A DNA stretch of 64,000 nt from Streptomyces sp. HUAS YS2 (GCF_033343995.1 NZ_CP137573.1:4621001-4685000); one strand, 5' to 3'. Positions 49,703-58,490 are shown, counted from the stretch's first letter. The notes: generated from the sequence alone by a model not told the origin. Numbers and translations: made by a program.

Positions 49703-51373
49703 GTGGGCGTGAATGCGAACGTGGGCGGTGACGGTGATGGTTCCGAGTTCGAGCGGGTCTCCGCGCGGCTGACCGCGCCCGGCGCGCCCTTCGCCGTACG
49801 GGACGGCCGGTACGTGGACGGGCCCGGCACGCTGCGCGAGTTCGTCGAGGCGACCTGGGCGTTCGGCGACCGGCCGTTCCTCGTCGCCGAGGAGCGGACC
49901 CACACGTACGCCGAGTTCTTCGCCGCCGCCTGCGGGCTCGCGCGCCGGCTGGCCGACACGTACGGGCTGCGGCCCGGCGACCGGGCCGTCGTCGCCATGC
50001 GCAACCATCCGGAGTGGCACATCGCCTTCTGGGCCACCCAGCTCGCCGGCCTCGTCGCCGTACCGCTCAACGCCTGGTGGACCGAGGACGAGTTCACGTA
50101 CGCCCTCGACGACTGCGCGCCCGGCGTCCTGCTCGTCGACGGCGAGCGGGTCGAGCGGGTGCGGGCGTGGGCGGGGAAGCACGACGTGCCCGGGATCGTC
50201 TTCCATCCGGGGGACGAGGCGCTGCCGCAGAAGTTCCTCGCGTACGTGGCCGACGACGATCCCACCCTCGGGCCTCCGCCCGTCGACGTCCTCCCCGAGC
50301 AGGACGCCACGATCATCTACACCTCAGGTACCACCGGCCGGCCCAAGGGCGCCGTCGCCACCCACCTCGCCCAGGTCGGCGCCGCGATCAACCCCCGCTA
50401 CCTCGCCTCCGCCTCCGCGCTCCGGCGCGGCGTCATCCCCGGCCAGGGGCCCGCGCCCGTCTCGCTGACCACGTTCCCCTTCTTCCACGTCGCCGCCTTC
50501 ACCTCCTTCTACGCCGTGATGGCCGCCGGCGGCACCCTCGTCCTCATGCGGAAGTGGGACGCCGAACGTGCCCTCGAACTGATCGAGAAGCACCGCGTCA
50601 CCCACTACGCCGGAGTGCCGACCACCGCCCTCCAACTCCTGGACCTCGTCGAGCGGCGCGGCGAGGCCGGCCGCCTGGCGACCGTCAGCCACTTCAACAC
50701 CGGCGGCGCCGCCGCCCCGCCCCACCTCGTCGGCCGCCTCACCGCCCTGCTCGGCGAGCGCGTCGAGCCGCGCAACGGCTACGGGCTCACCGAGACCTGC
50801 GGCGGCGTGACCGCGAACTTCGGTGCCGAGTACCGGGCCCACCCCGACAGCGTCGGCCGCCCCACGCCCGTCACCGAGGTGCGGATCGACAGCCCGGACC
50901 CCGACTCCGGCGTCGGCGAGCTGTGGCTGCGCGGACAGTCCCTGATCCGCGGCTACTGGGGTGACGAGCAGGCGACCCGCGAGGCGTTCACCGAGGACGG
51001 CTGGTTCCGCACCGGCGACCTCGCCACGTACGCCGACGGCCGCGTCACCGTCGTCGACCGGCTGAAGGACATGGTCATCCGCGGTGGTGAGAACGTGTAC
51101 TGCGTCGAGGTCGAGGCCGTGCTGCTCGACCACCCGGCCGTCGCCGACGCCGCCGTCCTCGGCGTCCCGCACCCCCGGCTCGGCGAGGAAGTCGCCGCCG
51201 TCGTCCTCCTCAGGGAGGACGCGACGACGACGACCGAGGAGCTGCGGGACCACGTCGGCCGCAGCCTGGCGGCGTTCAAGGTGCCCGCGCACATCCTCGT
51301 ACGGGACACCCCGCTGCCGCGCAACGCCGCCGGGAAGGTCCTCAAGCGGGAGCTGCGGGCCGCGCTCGGGTGA
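49703..51373 (+). CDS. class I adenylate-forming enzyme (acyl-CoA synthetase)
   Basis: 556 residues. ATP-binding loop YTSGTTGRPKG near residues 206-216, YGLTETCGG, WFRTGDLATY, and the catalytic lysine K545 in AAGKVLKRE. It activates a carboxylic acid as the AMP ester and transfers it to CoA; chain length is unknown. The start is taken as GTG 49703, after GAGGGTAGGG; GTG 49709 is possible. The last codons plus stop are the founding copy of an eight-fold tandem repeat. Confidence 0.92.
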   Translation: MGVNANVGGDGDGSEFERVSARLTAPGAPFAVRDGRYVDGPGTLREFVEATWAFGDRPFLVAEERTHTYAEFFAAACGLARRLADTYGLRPGDRAVVAMRNHPEWHIAFWATQLAGLVAVPLNAWWTEDEFTYALDDCAPGVLLVDGERVERVRAWAGKHDVPGIVFHPGDEALPQKFLAYVADDDPTLGPPPVDVLPEQDATIIYTSGTTGRPKGAVATHLAQVGAAINPRYLASASALRRGVIPGQGPAPVSLTTFPFFHVAAFTSFYAVMAAGGTLVLMRKWDAERALELIEKHRVTHYAGVPTTALQLLDLVERRGEAGRLATVSHFNTGGAAAPPHLVGRLTALLGERVEPRNGYGLTETCGGVTANFGAEYRAHPDSVGRPTPVTEVRIDSPDPDSGVGELWLRGQSLIRGYWGDEQATREAFTEDGWFRTGDLATYADGRVTVVDRLKDMVIRGGENVYCVEVEAVLLDHPAVADAAVLGVPHPRLGEEVAAVVLLREDATTTTEELRDHVGRSLAAFKVPAHILVRDTPLPRNAAGKVLKRELRAALG

Positions 51374-51533
51374 GTCGCGTGGGCCGCGCTCGGGTGACGC
51401 CGGGGCCCGCGCTCAGGTAAGTCGCGTGCCGTGCTCGGGTGCCGCCGGGGCCGCGTTCGGGTGAGCCACGTTCGCCGCGCTCGGGTGAAGCGCGGCCGCG
51501 CCCGGGCGACGCCGGGGGCAGCAGCTCGGGTGA
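51357..51533. repeat. stop-codon-anchored tandem repeat, about eight copies
   Basis: GGGCCGCGCTCGGGTGA at 51357-51373 includes the ligase stop codon. It recurs exactly at 51381-51397 and in diverged form near 51403, 51428, 51448, 51474, 51494 and 51521, a spacing of 20-27 bp. This fills most of the convergent intergenic region up to the metalloprotease gene. Confidence 0.88.
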
Positions 51534-51580
51534 GCCATGTGCCCGCGCTCGGCCGGAGCCGGGGTGGCACCCGGTCGCTG

Positions 51581-52852
51581 TCACGAGCGCGTGACGCGGA
51601 CCCGGAAGCTGCCGTCCCCCTCCTCCTTCACCACCGAGATCCGGATGCCGTTCGCCCGGTCCGTGAACGACTCGCCCGGCCGGAACGGCGCGTCCGACAG
51701 TTCCGCGTGCACGTTCGGCCGTCGCGTGCAGCCGCCGCTCTCCCGGTCGCTGTCCGAGACGCTGATCGGCCCGTGCCCGGTGTCCACGTCCGACTCGACC
51801 CGGTAGACCAGGACGCCCGGCTCGCAGACCGCCTCGTCGTTGCCCTCCCGGGTCCGGACCTCCACCGCGTACCCGGACCGCTCCGACAGCGGCACGAACG
51901 CGAGCTTCGGCCCGCCCGCGACCGCCAGCGGCGTCAGCACGTACTCGCTCGCACCGGTCGTCGAGGCGCACCGCACCTGGTCGTTGTCGAGCCAGCCCAG
52001 CTTCCACTTGTGCCAGCCGAGCAGGTCGTTGTTGGCCCCCCAGTCCTCGGACATGATGTCCCAGTGCCCGACGGTCCCGCCGCCGTCCACCGTGTACAGG
52101 TCGGGCAGGCCGAAGACGTGGCCGTTCTCGTGCGGCAGCACCCGGTAGCCGGTCTCGTCGTACGACCCCGAGCCGTCGTCCTGGCGGCTGTAGACGAAGG
52201 ACGTGTTCGAGAGCGGGACGCCGTCCGCGTACGGAGCGTCCTCGTTCCCGGAGAAGGTGACGGACAGGACGGTGTCCAGGGCCGAGGGGCCGGCGTTCGG
52301 CGTCACCAGCACGTTGACCAGGTCGTACGCGCTGAAGTCCACCTCGGGGTCCGCGGCCTTCACGATGTCCTCGACCAGCTTGCGGTAGCCCGGCTCGTAC
52401 GGCGAGCCGCGCTCTATCCCGTACGAGGCGAACGGCATCGGCATCCGCAGCCACTCGGACAGCGGGGTCTCCGGCTGGTACGTCAGCCGCCCGTACGAGC
52501 TGACCCGGAACCAGTCCGAGGTCTTCGGGAAGAACTCCCGGAACCGGCTCATCGCCGTTCCCTCGCCCTCCGCGTCCGGGAAGTCGATCATCAGGTTCAG
52601 CGCGCGGACGCGTCCGGTGGAGCGTACGTAACCCGGGGCGGTCGGCAGTCCCTCCGACATCTGCACACCCAGCGCCGTCGCGATCCGGCACGGCCCGAGC
52701 TGGGCGTCTCCGGGGGCGGCCGGGGCGGGGCCCGCGGAGGCGGGGGCGGGCCCGGGGAGGGTCGCGCTCGCCGTCGCCAGGGTGGCCAGTGCGAGCGCCC
52801 CGGCCACGGCCAGGGCGAGGGGTCTGCGTATCCGCCGGCGGGTCTGCTGCAT
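51581..52852 (-). CDS. secreted M6-family metalloprotease
   Basis: 423 residues. A signal peptide (R-R-R-I-R-R-P-L-A-L-A-V-A-G-A-L-A-L-A) and Ala/Pro linker precede the protease. The zinc motif is HENGHVFGLPD with H241, E242, H245 (HExxH form plus G-L-P-D, the M6 immune-inhibitor-A signature). Only one domain follows, so it lacks the later beta domains of long M6 enzymes. It probably degrades extracellular protein. Start at 52852 preceded by GAAGGCGA. Confidence 0.9.
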   Translation of the reverse strand: MQQTRRRIRRPLALAVAGALALATLATASATLPGPAPASAGPAPAAPGDAQLGPCRIATALGVQMSEGLPTAPGYVRSTGRVRALNLMIDFPDAEGEGTAMSRFREFFPKTSDWFRVSSYGRLTYQPETPLSEWLRMPMPFASYGIERGSPYEPGYRKLVEDIVKAADPEVDFSAYDLVNVLVTPNAGPSALDTVLSVTFSGNEDAPYADGVPLSNTSFVYSRQDDGSGSYDETGYRVLPHENGHVFGLPDLYTVDGGGTVGHWDIMSEDWGANNDLLGWHKWKLGWLDNDQVRCASTTGASEYVLTPLAVAGGPKLAFVPLSERSGYAVEVRTREGNDEAVCEPGVLVYRVESDVDTGHGPISVSDSDRESGGCTRRPNVHAELSDAPFRPGESFTDRANGIRISVVKEEGDGSFRVRVTRS

Positions 52853-53058
52853 GCGGTCGCCTTCGGTGCGCGGCAGCCGGCCGGGTCCGTACTGCGCTGT
52901 TCGATCAGCGTGTGCCGGGTGGTCGGGGGGCGCGCGCCGGGTGGCCCGATCGTGGGTATCGCGGGGCGGGGGAGGAGTGGTGGAGGGGTGGGGGAGCGGT
53001 GCGGGAGGGGGCCCGAGGGGTGGCGTGGCGCAGGTCACATCGCGCACGTGAAATAACC

Positions 53059-53073
53059 GGGGACCGGGTCCCC
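53059..53073. promoter_or_regulatory. TetR operator copy 1
   Basis: GGGGACC-G-GGTCCCC, perfect 7-bp arms, 66 bp before the TetR start. Confidence 0.7.
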
Positions 53074-53097
53074 GTTTACGCCTGTGTTCGAGGAAGT

Positions 53098-53112
53098 GGG
53101 GACCGCGTCCCC
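53098..53112. promoter_or_regulatory. TetR operator copy 2
   Basis: GGGGAC-CGC-GTCCCC, 39 bp centre to centre from copy 1 and 27 bp before the TetR start. The shared arms make autoregulation by the downstream TetR protein likely. Confidence 0.7.
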
Positions 53113-53139
53113 GGATCACCTTCGTCAGGAGTGAGTGGC

Positions 53140-53841
53140 GTGAACAGCACCGCCGACACCGCCGGTACCGCCTGCGCCGCGCCCGCACGTCGCGTCCCGC
53201 GACCGCGGGCCGACGCGCTGCGCAACCGGGAGCGGATCGTCACGGCGGCCCGCGAGATGTTCGTCGAGTTCGGCCCGCAGGTGCCGCTCGACGAGATCGC
53301 GCGCCGCGCCGGCGTCGGCAACGCCACCCTCTACCGCAACTTCCCCGAGCGCTCCGACCTCGTCCACGAGGTCGTCCTCTCCGTCATGTCCCGCACCACG
53401 GACCGGGCGGACGAGGCGGCCGCGGAGGAGTCGGACACCTTCGAGGCGCTGCGCCGCTTCACGCATGCCGCCGCCGACGAGCGGATCGGCGCCCTGTGTC
53501 CGATGCTCGACGGCACCTTCGACAAGGACCACCCTGAGCTCCTGGCCGAACGCGTCCGCCTGGAGGAGGCCGTGCAGGGCCTCGTCGACCGTGCGCAGCA
53601 GGCCGGCAGCCTCCGCGCCGACGTCGCCGTCGGAGACCTGTTGGTGGCCCTCTCCCAGCTGACGCGCCCGCTGCCGGGCAGCGCCTGCCTCGACTTCGAC
53701 CAGTTCGTCCACCGTCATCTGCAGCTCCTCCTCGACGGGCTGCAGGCCCCCGCGCGCTCCGTGCTGCCGGGCTCGGCGGCGACGCTGGAGGACCTGCGCC
53801 GCCGCGACGCGGACGCGCGCCAGGGCGAGGGTGAGGCGTGA
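53140..53841 (+). CDS. TetR family transcriptional regulator
   Basis: 233 residues. HTH: RNRERIVTAAREMFVEFGPQVPLDEIARRAGVGNATLYRNFPERSDL. The C-terminal domain is all-helical and should bind a drug-like ligand. GTG start with AGGAG 8 bases upstream. It is followed by a DHA2 efflux pump; the usual arrangement is that the TetR protein represses its own operon through the two GGGGAC palindromes upstream. Confidence 0.93.
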   Translation: MNSTADTAGTACAAPARRVPRPRADALRNRERIVTAAREMFVEFGPQVPLDEIARRAGVGNATLYRNFPERSDLVHEVVLSVMSRTTDRADEAAAEESDTFEALRRFTHAAADERIGALCPMLDGTFDKDHPELLAERVRLEEAVQGLVDRAQQAGSLRADVAVGDLLVALSQLTRPLPGSACLDFDQFVHRHLQLLLDGLQAPARSVLPGSAATLEDLRRRDADARQGEGEA

Positions 53842-53881
53842 TGTCCGCCTAGAGCCCCGTCCGCCGCGTCGGCGGACCCCC

Positions 53882-53928
53882 TACTTCAGTACGTCAGCAG
53901 CAGTACCTCAGCAGTACTTCAGTACGTC
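53882..53928. repeat. 14-bp direct repeat before MFS gene
   Basis: TACTTCAGTACGTC at 53882-53895 and 53915-53928 (33-bp period), with CAGTACCTCAGCAG between. The purpose is unknown; it lies in the 124-bp gap between the TetR and MFS genes and could be another operator or leader structure. Confidence 0.55.
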
Positions 53929-53965
53929 CTTTTCTTCGCTTATGCACCAAGAGGTGGCTACCCCC

Positions 53966-55492
53966 ATGTCGAAAACGCCCGATCCCAGCCGCTGGAAAGC
54001 GCTGGTCTTCATCGCCCTCGCCCAGCTGATGGTCGTGCTCGACGCGACGATCGTGAACATCGCGCTGCCCTCCGCCCAGCAGGACCTGGGGATCTCGGAC
54101 GGCAACCGGCAGTGGGTCATCACCGCCTACGCCCTCGCCTTCGGCGGCCTGCTGCTCTTCGGCGGCCGCATCGCCGACCTGTGGGGTCGCAAGCGCGCCT
54201 TCGTCGTCGGTCTCGTCGGCTTCGCCGCCGCCTCCGCCCTCGGCGGCGCGGCGACCGGGCAGGCGATGATGCTCGGCGCCCGCGCGCTGCAGGGCGCCTT
54301 CGGCGCGCTGCTCGCCCCGGCCGCGCTCTCCCTGCTCGCCGTGATGTTCACGGACACCCGCGAGCGCGCCAAGGCGTTCGGCATCTACGGTGCCATCGCC
54401 GGTGGTGGCGGCGCCGTCGGTCTGATCCTCGGCGGCTTCCTCACCGAGTACCTGGACTGGCGCTGGACCTTCTTCGTCAACATCCCGTTCGCCGTCGTCG
54501 CCGCCCTCGGCGCGTACTTCGTCATCCGCGAGCCGGCCGGCGGCCGCAACCGCGCGCCGCTCGACATCCCGGGTGTCGTGCTCTCGACCCTGGGTCTGGT
54601 GTCGCTGGTGTACGGCTTCACCCGCGCCGAGTCCGACGGCTGGTCGGACCCGACCACGATCGGCCTGTTCATCGGCTCCGCCGTGCTGCTCGCCGCGTTC
54701 GCGCTCACCGAGGCGAAGGTGAAGTCGCCGCTGCTGCCGCTGCGCGTCGTCACCGACCGCAACCGGGGCGGGGTCTACCTCTCCCTCGGCCTCGCGATCA
54801 TCGCGATGTTCGGCCTGTTCCTCTTCCTGACGTACTACCTCCAGGTCGTGAAGGGGTACTCGCCGGTCAAGACGGGCTTCGCCTTCCTCCCGATGATCGC
54901 GGGCATGATCACCGGCTCGACGCAGATCGGCACGCGGCTGATGACGCGGGTCCCGCCGCGCTGGCTGATGGGCCCGGGCTTCCTGACCGCCGGTGTCGGC
55001 ATGCTGCTGCTCACGCAGTTGGAGGTCGGCTCCTCGTACGCCGGTCTGATCCTGCCCGCGCAGCTGCTGCTGGGCCTGGGCATGGGTACGGCGTTCATGC
55101 CTGCCATGTCGCTGGCGACGCACGGCGTCGACCCGCGGGACGCCGGTGTGGCCTCCGCGATGGTCAACACCTCGCAGCAGGTCGGCGGCGCGATCGGTAC
55201 CGCGCTCCTGAACACCATCGCGGCCTCGGCGACCACCGCGTACATCGCCGACCACGTGGCCGGCGCGACCACCCCGGCCGCCCAGAAGGTGCTGCAGCTC
55301 CAGGGCATGGTCGAGGGCTACTCGGCGGCGATCTGGTGGGCCGTCGGCATCCTCGCCGTCGCCGCGACGATCGCGTTCACGTTCATCAACACCGGGAAGC
55401 CCGGGTCGGGCGGGGCGGCGAGCCCGGCCGCCGGCTCCGGTGAGGGTGCGGGCGTCGAGGACGAGGTGAAGATCCCCGTCGTTGCGCACTGA
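53966..55492 (+). CDS. DHA2 family MFS drug efflux transporter
   Basis: 508 residues, 14 transmembrane segments expected for the EmrB/QacA subfamily. LDATIVNIALPSAQQDLG is the motif D1 of DHA2 pumps, followed by R-I-A-D-L-W-G-R-K-R (motif A) and R-A-L-Q-G-A-F-G-A-L-L-A-P-A (motif B/C region). Proton-driven export of hydrophobic compounds is expected. ATG 53966 has AGAGGTGG upstream. Probably co-transcribed with tetR. Confidence 0.92.
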   Translation: MSKTPDPSRWKALVFIALAQLMVVLDATIVNIALPSAQQDLGISDGNRQWVITAYALAFGGLLLFGGRIADLWGRKRAFVVGLVGFAAASALGGAATGQAMMLGARALQGAFGALLAPAALSLLAVMFTDTRERAKAFGIYGAIAGGGGAVGLILGGFLTEYLDWRWTFFVNIPFAVVAALGAYFVIREPAGGRNRAPLDIPGVVLSTLGLVSLVYGFTRAESDGWSDPTTIGLFIGSAVLLAAFALTEAKVKSPLLPLRVVTDRNRGGVYLSLGLAIIAMFGLFLFLTYYLQVVKGYSPVKTGFAFLPMIAGMITGSTQIGTRLMTRVPPRWLMGPGFLTAGVGMLLLTQLEVGSSYAGLILPAQLLLGLGMGTAFMPAMSLATHGVDPRDAGVASAMVNTSQQVGGAIGTALLNTIAASATTAYIADHVAGATTPAAQKVLQLQGMVEGYSAAIWWAVGILAVAATIAFTFINTGKPGSGGAASPAAGSGEGAGVEDEVKIPVVAH

Positions 55493-55551
55493 CGGCTGAA
55501 GACTGACGGCTGAAGACTGACGGCTGACGGCTGACGGCTGACAGCTGACGA
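55488..55551. repeat. stop-codon-anchored tandem repeats (14-bp and 7-bp units)
   Basis: ACTGACGGCTGAAG is repeated at 55488, 55502 and (partly) 55516, then CTGACGG-like heptamers continue to 55551. The first unit contains the pump's TGA stop codon. Confidence 0.85.
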
Positions 55552-55589
55552 CCGGGCGGTGGCCGCCTGATGTGATCTGCCCTGGTTCC

Positions 55590-56093
55590 CTAGCGGAGCC
55601 AGGGCAGATCCGCGTCCGGACCCGTCGGCTGCAGAGCCTCCGCCATCACCTTCATGATCGCGCCGAGCTGTTCCACCTGCTCCGGGGAGAGCCGGTCGAA
55701 CAGCGCCTGCCGTACGGCGGCGACGTGGCCGGGGGCGGCCTGGCTCAGGACCTCGTACCCCTGAGAGGTGAGGTGCGCGAACTGGCCGCGCTTGTCGGAC
55801 GGGCAGTCCTCGCGGGTCACCCAGCCGTTCTTCTCCAGGCGGGCGATGGCGTGCGAGAGCCGGGAGCGGGTGATCTTGGCGCTCTTGGCCAGCTCGGTCA
55901 TCCGCATCCGGCGCCTGGGCTCCTGGGCGAGCTGCACGAGCAGTCCGTAATAGACGTGCGGCATCCCGGCGTCGCGTTGCAGCTGGCGGTCGAGGTGGTC
56001 CTCGAGGAGGGTGGTGGCGTGGAGGTACGCACGCCATACGTGCTGTTCCTCGTCGCTGAGCCAGCGAGGCTCTTCCTGGGATGCGGTGGTCAT
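55590..56093 (-). CDS. MarR family transcriptional regulator
   Basis: 167 residues. Winged-helix core: RMTELAKSAKITRSRLSHAIARLEKNGWVTREDCPSDKRGQ. MarR regulators release DNA when they bind phenolic or oxidant ligands. Start at 56093 (GGGGGAC upstream); MGDM at 56102 is an alternative. It is divergent from a dioxygenase-like gene with CTTGAA-type operator sequences between, so it probably controls that gene and itself. Confidence 0.92.
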   Translation of the reverse strand: MTTASQEEPRWLSDEEQHVWRAYLHATTLLEDHLDRQLQRDAGMPHVYYGLLVQLAQEPRRRMRMTELAKSAKITRSRLSHAIARLEKNGWVTREDCPSDKRGQFAHLTSQGYEVLSQAAPGHVAAVRQALFDRLSPEQVEQLGAIMKVMAEALQPTGPDADLPWLR

Positions 56094-56115
56094 GTCCCCC
56101 ATCGTACGACTCATT

Positions 56116-56176
56116 CTTGAAAGTTGAACTACATCGGGTCTAAGCTCGTCACGTCAGGTGAGCTTGAATCTTCAAG
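56116..56176. promoter_or_regulatory. MarR-type operators (CTTGAA)
   Basis: CTTGAATCTTCAAG (56163-56176) is a perfect palindrome with 6-bp arms. CTTGAAAGTTGAAC (56116-56129) is a half-degenerate copy. One copy is close to each divergent start codon. Confidence 0.68.
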
Positions 56177-56210
56177 TTCCATTTCCTCCCCCGGGAAGGA
56201 GGCGGTCGCG

Positions 56211-56999
56211 ATGGACGCCCCGCTGGAACGGATGCCCGCCCTCTACCTCTCCCACGGCGCGCCGCCGCTCGCCGACGACCCGGTCTGGCCAGGCCAGCTC
56301 GCCGCCTGGTCGGCCGATCTGCCCCGCCCGACCGCGATCCTCATGGTCTCCGCGCACTGGGAGGAAGCCCCGCTCGCCCTCGGCGCGACCGAGACCGTCC
56401 CCCTCGTATACGACTTCTGGGGATTCCCCGAGCACTACTACCGCGTGCAGTACGCGGCTCCCGGCGCGCCCGCGCTCGCCGAATCCGTCCGCAAACTGCT
56501 GCGCGCCCCCGGCGTGCCCGTCCAGGACATCCCCGACCGCGGGCTCGACCACGGCGCGTACGTCCCGCTCGTCGAGATGTTCCCGGGCGCCGACATCCCC
56601 GTACTCCAGATCTCCATGCCGACCCTCGACCCGCAGAAACTCATGGAGATCGGCCGCACCCTCGCGCCGCTGCGCGACGAGGGCGTCCTGATCGTCGGGA
56701 GCGGCTTCTTCACCCACAACCTGGCCGCGCTGCGGCACACCGGCGGCGGCGTGCCCGGCTGGTCCGCCGAGTTCGACGACTGGGGCCACCGGGCCCTGGA
56801 GGCGCACGACGTCGACGCGCTGCTCGACTTCGAGCACAAGTCCCCGGCCGGCCGGCTCGCCCACCCGCGCACGGAGCACTTCGCCCCGCTGTTCGTCACG
56901 CTGGGCGCGGCGGAGGCGGCGGGCGACCTGGACGGCGGGCGGAGCGTCATCGACGGCTTCTGGATGGGGCTGGCGAAGCGGTCGGTGCAGTTCGGGTGA
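56211..56999 (+). CDS. DODA-type extradiol dioxygenase-like protein (LigB fold)
   Basis: 262 residues. Four conserved histidines that bind the metal in the class III extradiol/DODA family are visible: LSHGAPP, VSAHWE, GLDHGAYVPL and HFAPLFV. Family members open catechol rings or oxidise quinols; control by a MarR regulator would suit a response to aromatic or quinone stress. AAGGAGG precedes the ATG at 56211. Confidence 0.9.
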   Translation: MDAPLERMPALYLSHGAPPLADDPVWPGQLAAWSADLPRPTAILMVSAHWEEAPLALGATETVPLVYDFWGFPEHYYRVQYAAPGAPALAESVRKLLRAPGVPVQDIPDRGLDHGAYVPLVEMFPGADIPVLQISMPTLDPQKLMEIGRTLAPLRDEGVLIVGSGFFTHNLAALRHTGGGVPGWSAEFDDWGHRALEAHDVDALLDFEHKSPAGRLAHPRTEHFAPLFVTLGAAEAAGDLDGGRSVIDGFWMGLAKRSVQFG

Positions 57000-57115
57000 C
57001 GGAGGGGGCGGAGGCCGTGGTGCGCCGTGCGGGGCGTGGGGGCCATGCGGGTCGAGTGGGCCGTGCGGGGAGGGTGCGTCGTGCGGGCAGGGTGCGTGGT
57101 GCGGGTCTCGCCTGG

Positions 57116-57153
57116 GTCGTACGGGCAACCGGCTGTAGTCGTACGAGCAACCG
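57116..57153. promoter_or_regulatory. 16-bp direct repeat upstream of hrdD
   Basis: GTCGTACGGGCAACCG (57116-57131) and GTCGTACGAGCAACCG (57138-57153), 22-bp period, about two helical turns. Likely a binding site for an activator or repressor of hrdD, or a second promoter region. The rest of the 57000-57382 gap has GTGCGGG-rich low-complexity sequence and no gene. Confidence 0.6.
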
Positions 57154-57294
57154 TATGAAGGCGGGTCGCGTCCTCAAGGTTGGCAGTGGCGTCGAGGGAG
57201 CCGCCTGACCTGCACCTTCGCCCGTTCCGACGGCCTCGGCGCGCCCCGTGGCGGCGCAGGATACTGCATGATCGCGAAAATCGATGCGCCCAGT

Positions 57295-57324
57295 GGGAAT
57301 TCTGTCCTGATTCCAGTCGTTGTT
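57295..57324 (+). promoter_or_regulatory. SigR-type promoter of hrdD
   Basis: GGAAT (57296-57300), 18 bp, GTTGTT (57319-57324). This matches the Streptomyces SigR consensus GGAAT-N18-GTT, and hrdD is known to be transcribed from a SigR promoter in S. coelicolor. Transcription should begin near 57331, about 50 bases before the ATG. Confidence 0.82.
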
Positions 57325-57382
57325 TCCGTCGGATGCAGGGCACCCGAAAGGGTGTCGCGGCCTACTCAGCAAGGGAGCACGC

Positions 57383-58432
57383 ATGGCAACCCGTGCCGTC
57401 GCCCGTCGTCAGTCGTCCGCCACGAACAGCACCACCGGCACCACCAGCAGCACCAGCACGAAGAGCGGCGCGAGCGGACGCAGCCGGGCGAGCAGCGTTC
57501 GCGCCGTGGGCGGAGAGATCGCCGACCGCGACCTGGTCGGCATGTACCTCGACGAGATCGCCCGGACGCCGCTTCTCGACGCCGCCAAGGAGGTCGAGCT
57601 CTCGCAGACCATCGAGGCGGGCGTGTACGCCCGGCAGATCCTCGACGGCGAGGTGGAGAGCAAGGGCGGCGACGCCTCCCGCGAGGAGCTCGAAGCGCTG
57701 TACGCGGAGGGCGAGCGTGCCAAGGACCTCTTCATCAAGTCCAACCTGCGCCTGGTCGTCGCGGTCGCGCGGCGCTACCCGCGCAGCGGACTGCCCCTGC
57801 TCGACCTGATCCAGGAGGGCAACGCGGGCCTGGTGCGTGCCGTCGAGAAGTTCGACTACGCCAAGGGCTTCAAGTTCTCCACGTACGCCACGTGGTGGAT
57901 CCGCCAGGCCATCACGCGGTCCATAGCCGACCAGTCGCGCACCATCCGGCTCCCCGTCCACCTCGTGGAGGAGCTCGGCCGGATCCGGCGCGTGCAGCGC
58001 GAGTTCAACCGGGAGCACGGCCGTGAGCCGGAGCCGGCGGAGGTCGCGGAGGAGCTCGGTTCGACCCCCGAGCGGGTCACCGACGTCCTGGACTGGGCGC
58101 GCGACCCGGTGTCCCTGAACATGTCGGTGGACGACGAGGGAGAGACGCAGTTCGGTGACCTCCTGGAGGACACCTCGGCGGTGTCGCCGGAGCAGTCCGT
58201 ACTCACGCTGCTGCGCAGCGAGGAGCTCGACGACCTGATCGACAAGCTCGACAACCGCACCGCGTCGATCATCCGGATGCGGTACGGCATCGAGGACGGT
58301 CGGGAGCGCACGCTGACGGAGGTCGGCAAGGAGCACGGCCTGACGCGCGAGCGGATCCGCCAGATCGAGAAGCACGCGCTCCTGGAGCTGAAGAAGATGG
58401 CCCACGACACCGGCTTCGACGCGGTGGCGTGA
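57383..58432 (+). CDS. hrdD: RNA polymerase sigma factor, HrdD (group 2 sigma-70)
   Basis: 349 residues. A Ser/Thr-rich N-terminus, then region 1.2 (DLVGMYLDEIARTPLL), region 2 (LVVAVARRYPRSGLPLLDLIQEGN, FKFSTYATWWIRQAITRSI), region 3 and region 4 (TLTEVGKEHGLTRERIRQIEKHAL). It lacks the long acidic 1.1 extension of HrdB. ATRAVARRQSS at the start, the match to remembered HrdD and the SigR-type promoter favour hrdD over other group 2 factors. AAGGGAG precedes the ATG. Confidence 0.9.
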   Translation: MATRAVARRQSSATNSTTGTTSSTSTKSGASGRSRASSVRAVGGEIADRDLVGMYLDEIARTPLLDAAKEVELSQTIEAGVYARQILDGEVESKGGDASREELEALYAEGERAKDLFIKSNLRLVVAVARRYPRSGLPLLDLIQEGNAGLVRAVEKFDYAKGFKFSTYATWWIRQAITRSIADQSRTIRLPVHLVEELGRIRRVQREFNREHGREPEPAEVAEELGSTPERVTDVLDWARDPVSLNMSVDDEGETQFGDLLEDTSAVSPEQSVLTLLRSEELDDLIDKLDNRTASIIRMRYGIEDGRERTLTEVGKEHGLTRERIRQIEKHALLELKKMAHDTGFDAVA

Positions 58433-58441
58433 CGGCGCGGA

Positions 58442-58467
58442 GGCCCGGACCCTGACAGGTCCGGGCC
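58442..58467. terminator. hrdD terminator hairpin
   Basis: GGCCCGGACC pairs with GGTCCGGGCC (10-bp arms, 6-nt loop), 9 bp after the hrdD stop. Confidence 0.85.
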
Positions 58468-58490
58468 CGCTCGCACCTCAACGGGGCTCC

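Noticed and set aside
51342..52691. 449-codon minus-strand frame over the repeat and the metalloprotease
   Set aside because: Out of frame with the HENGH-containing protease and created by GC bias plus the tandem repeat.
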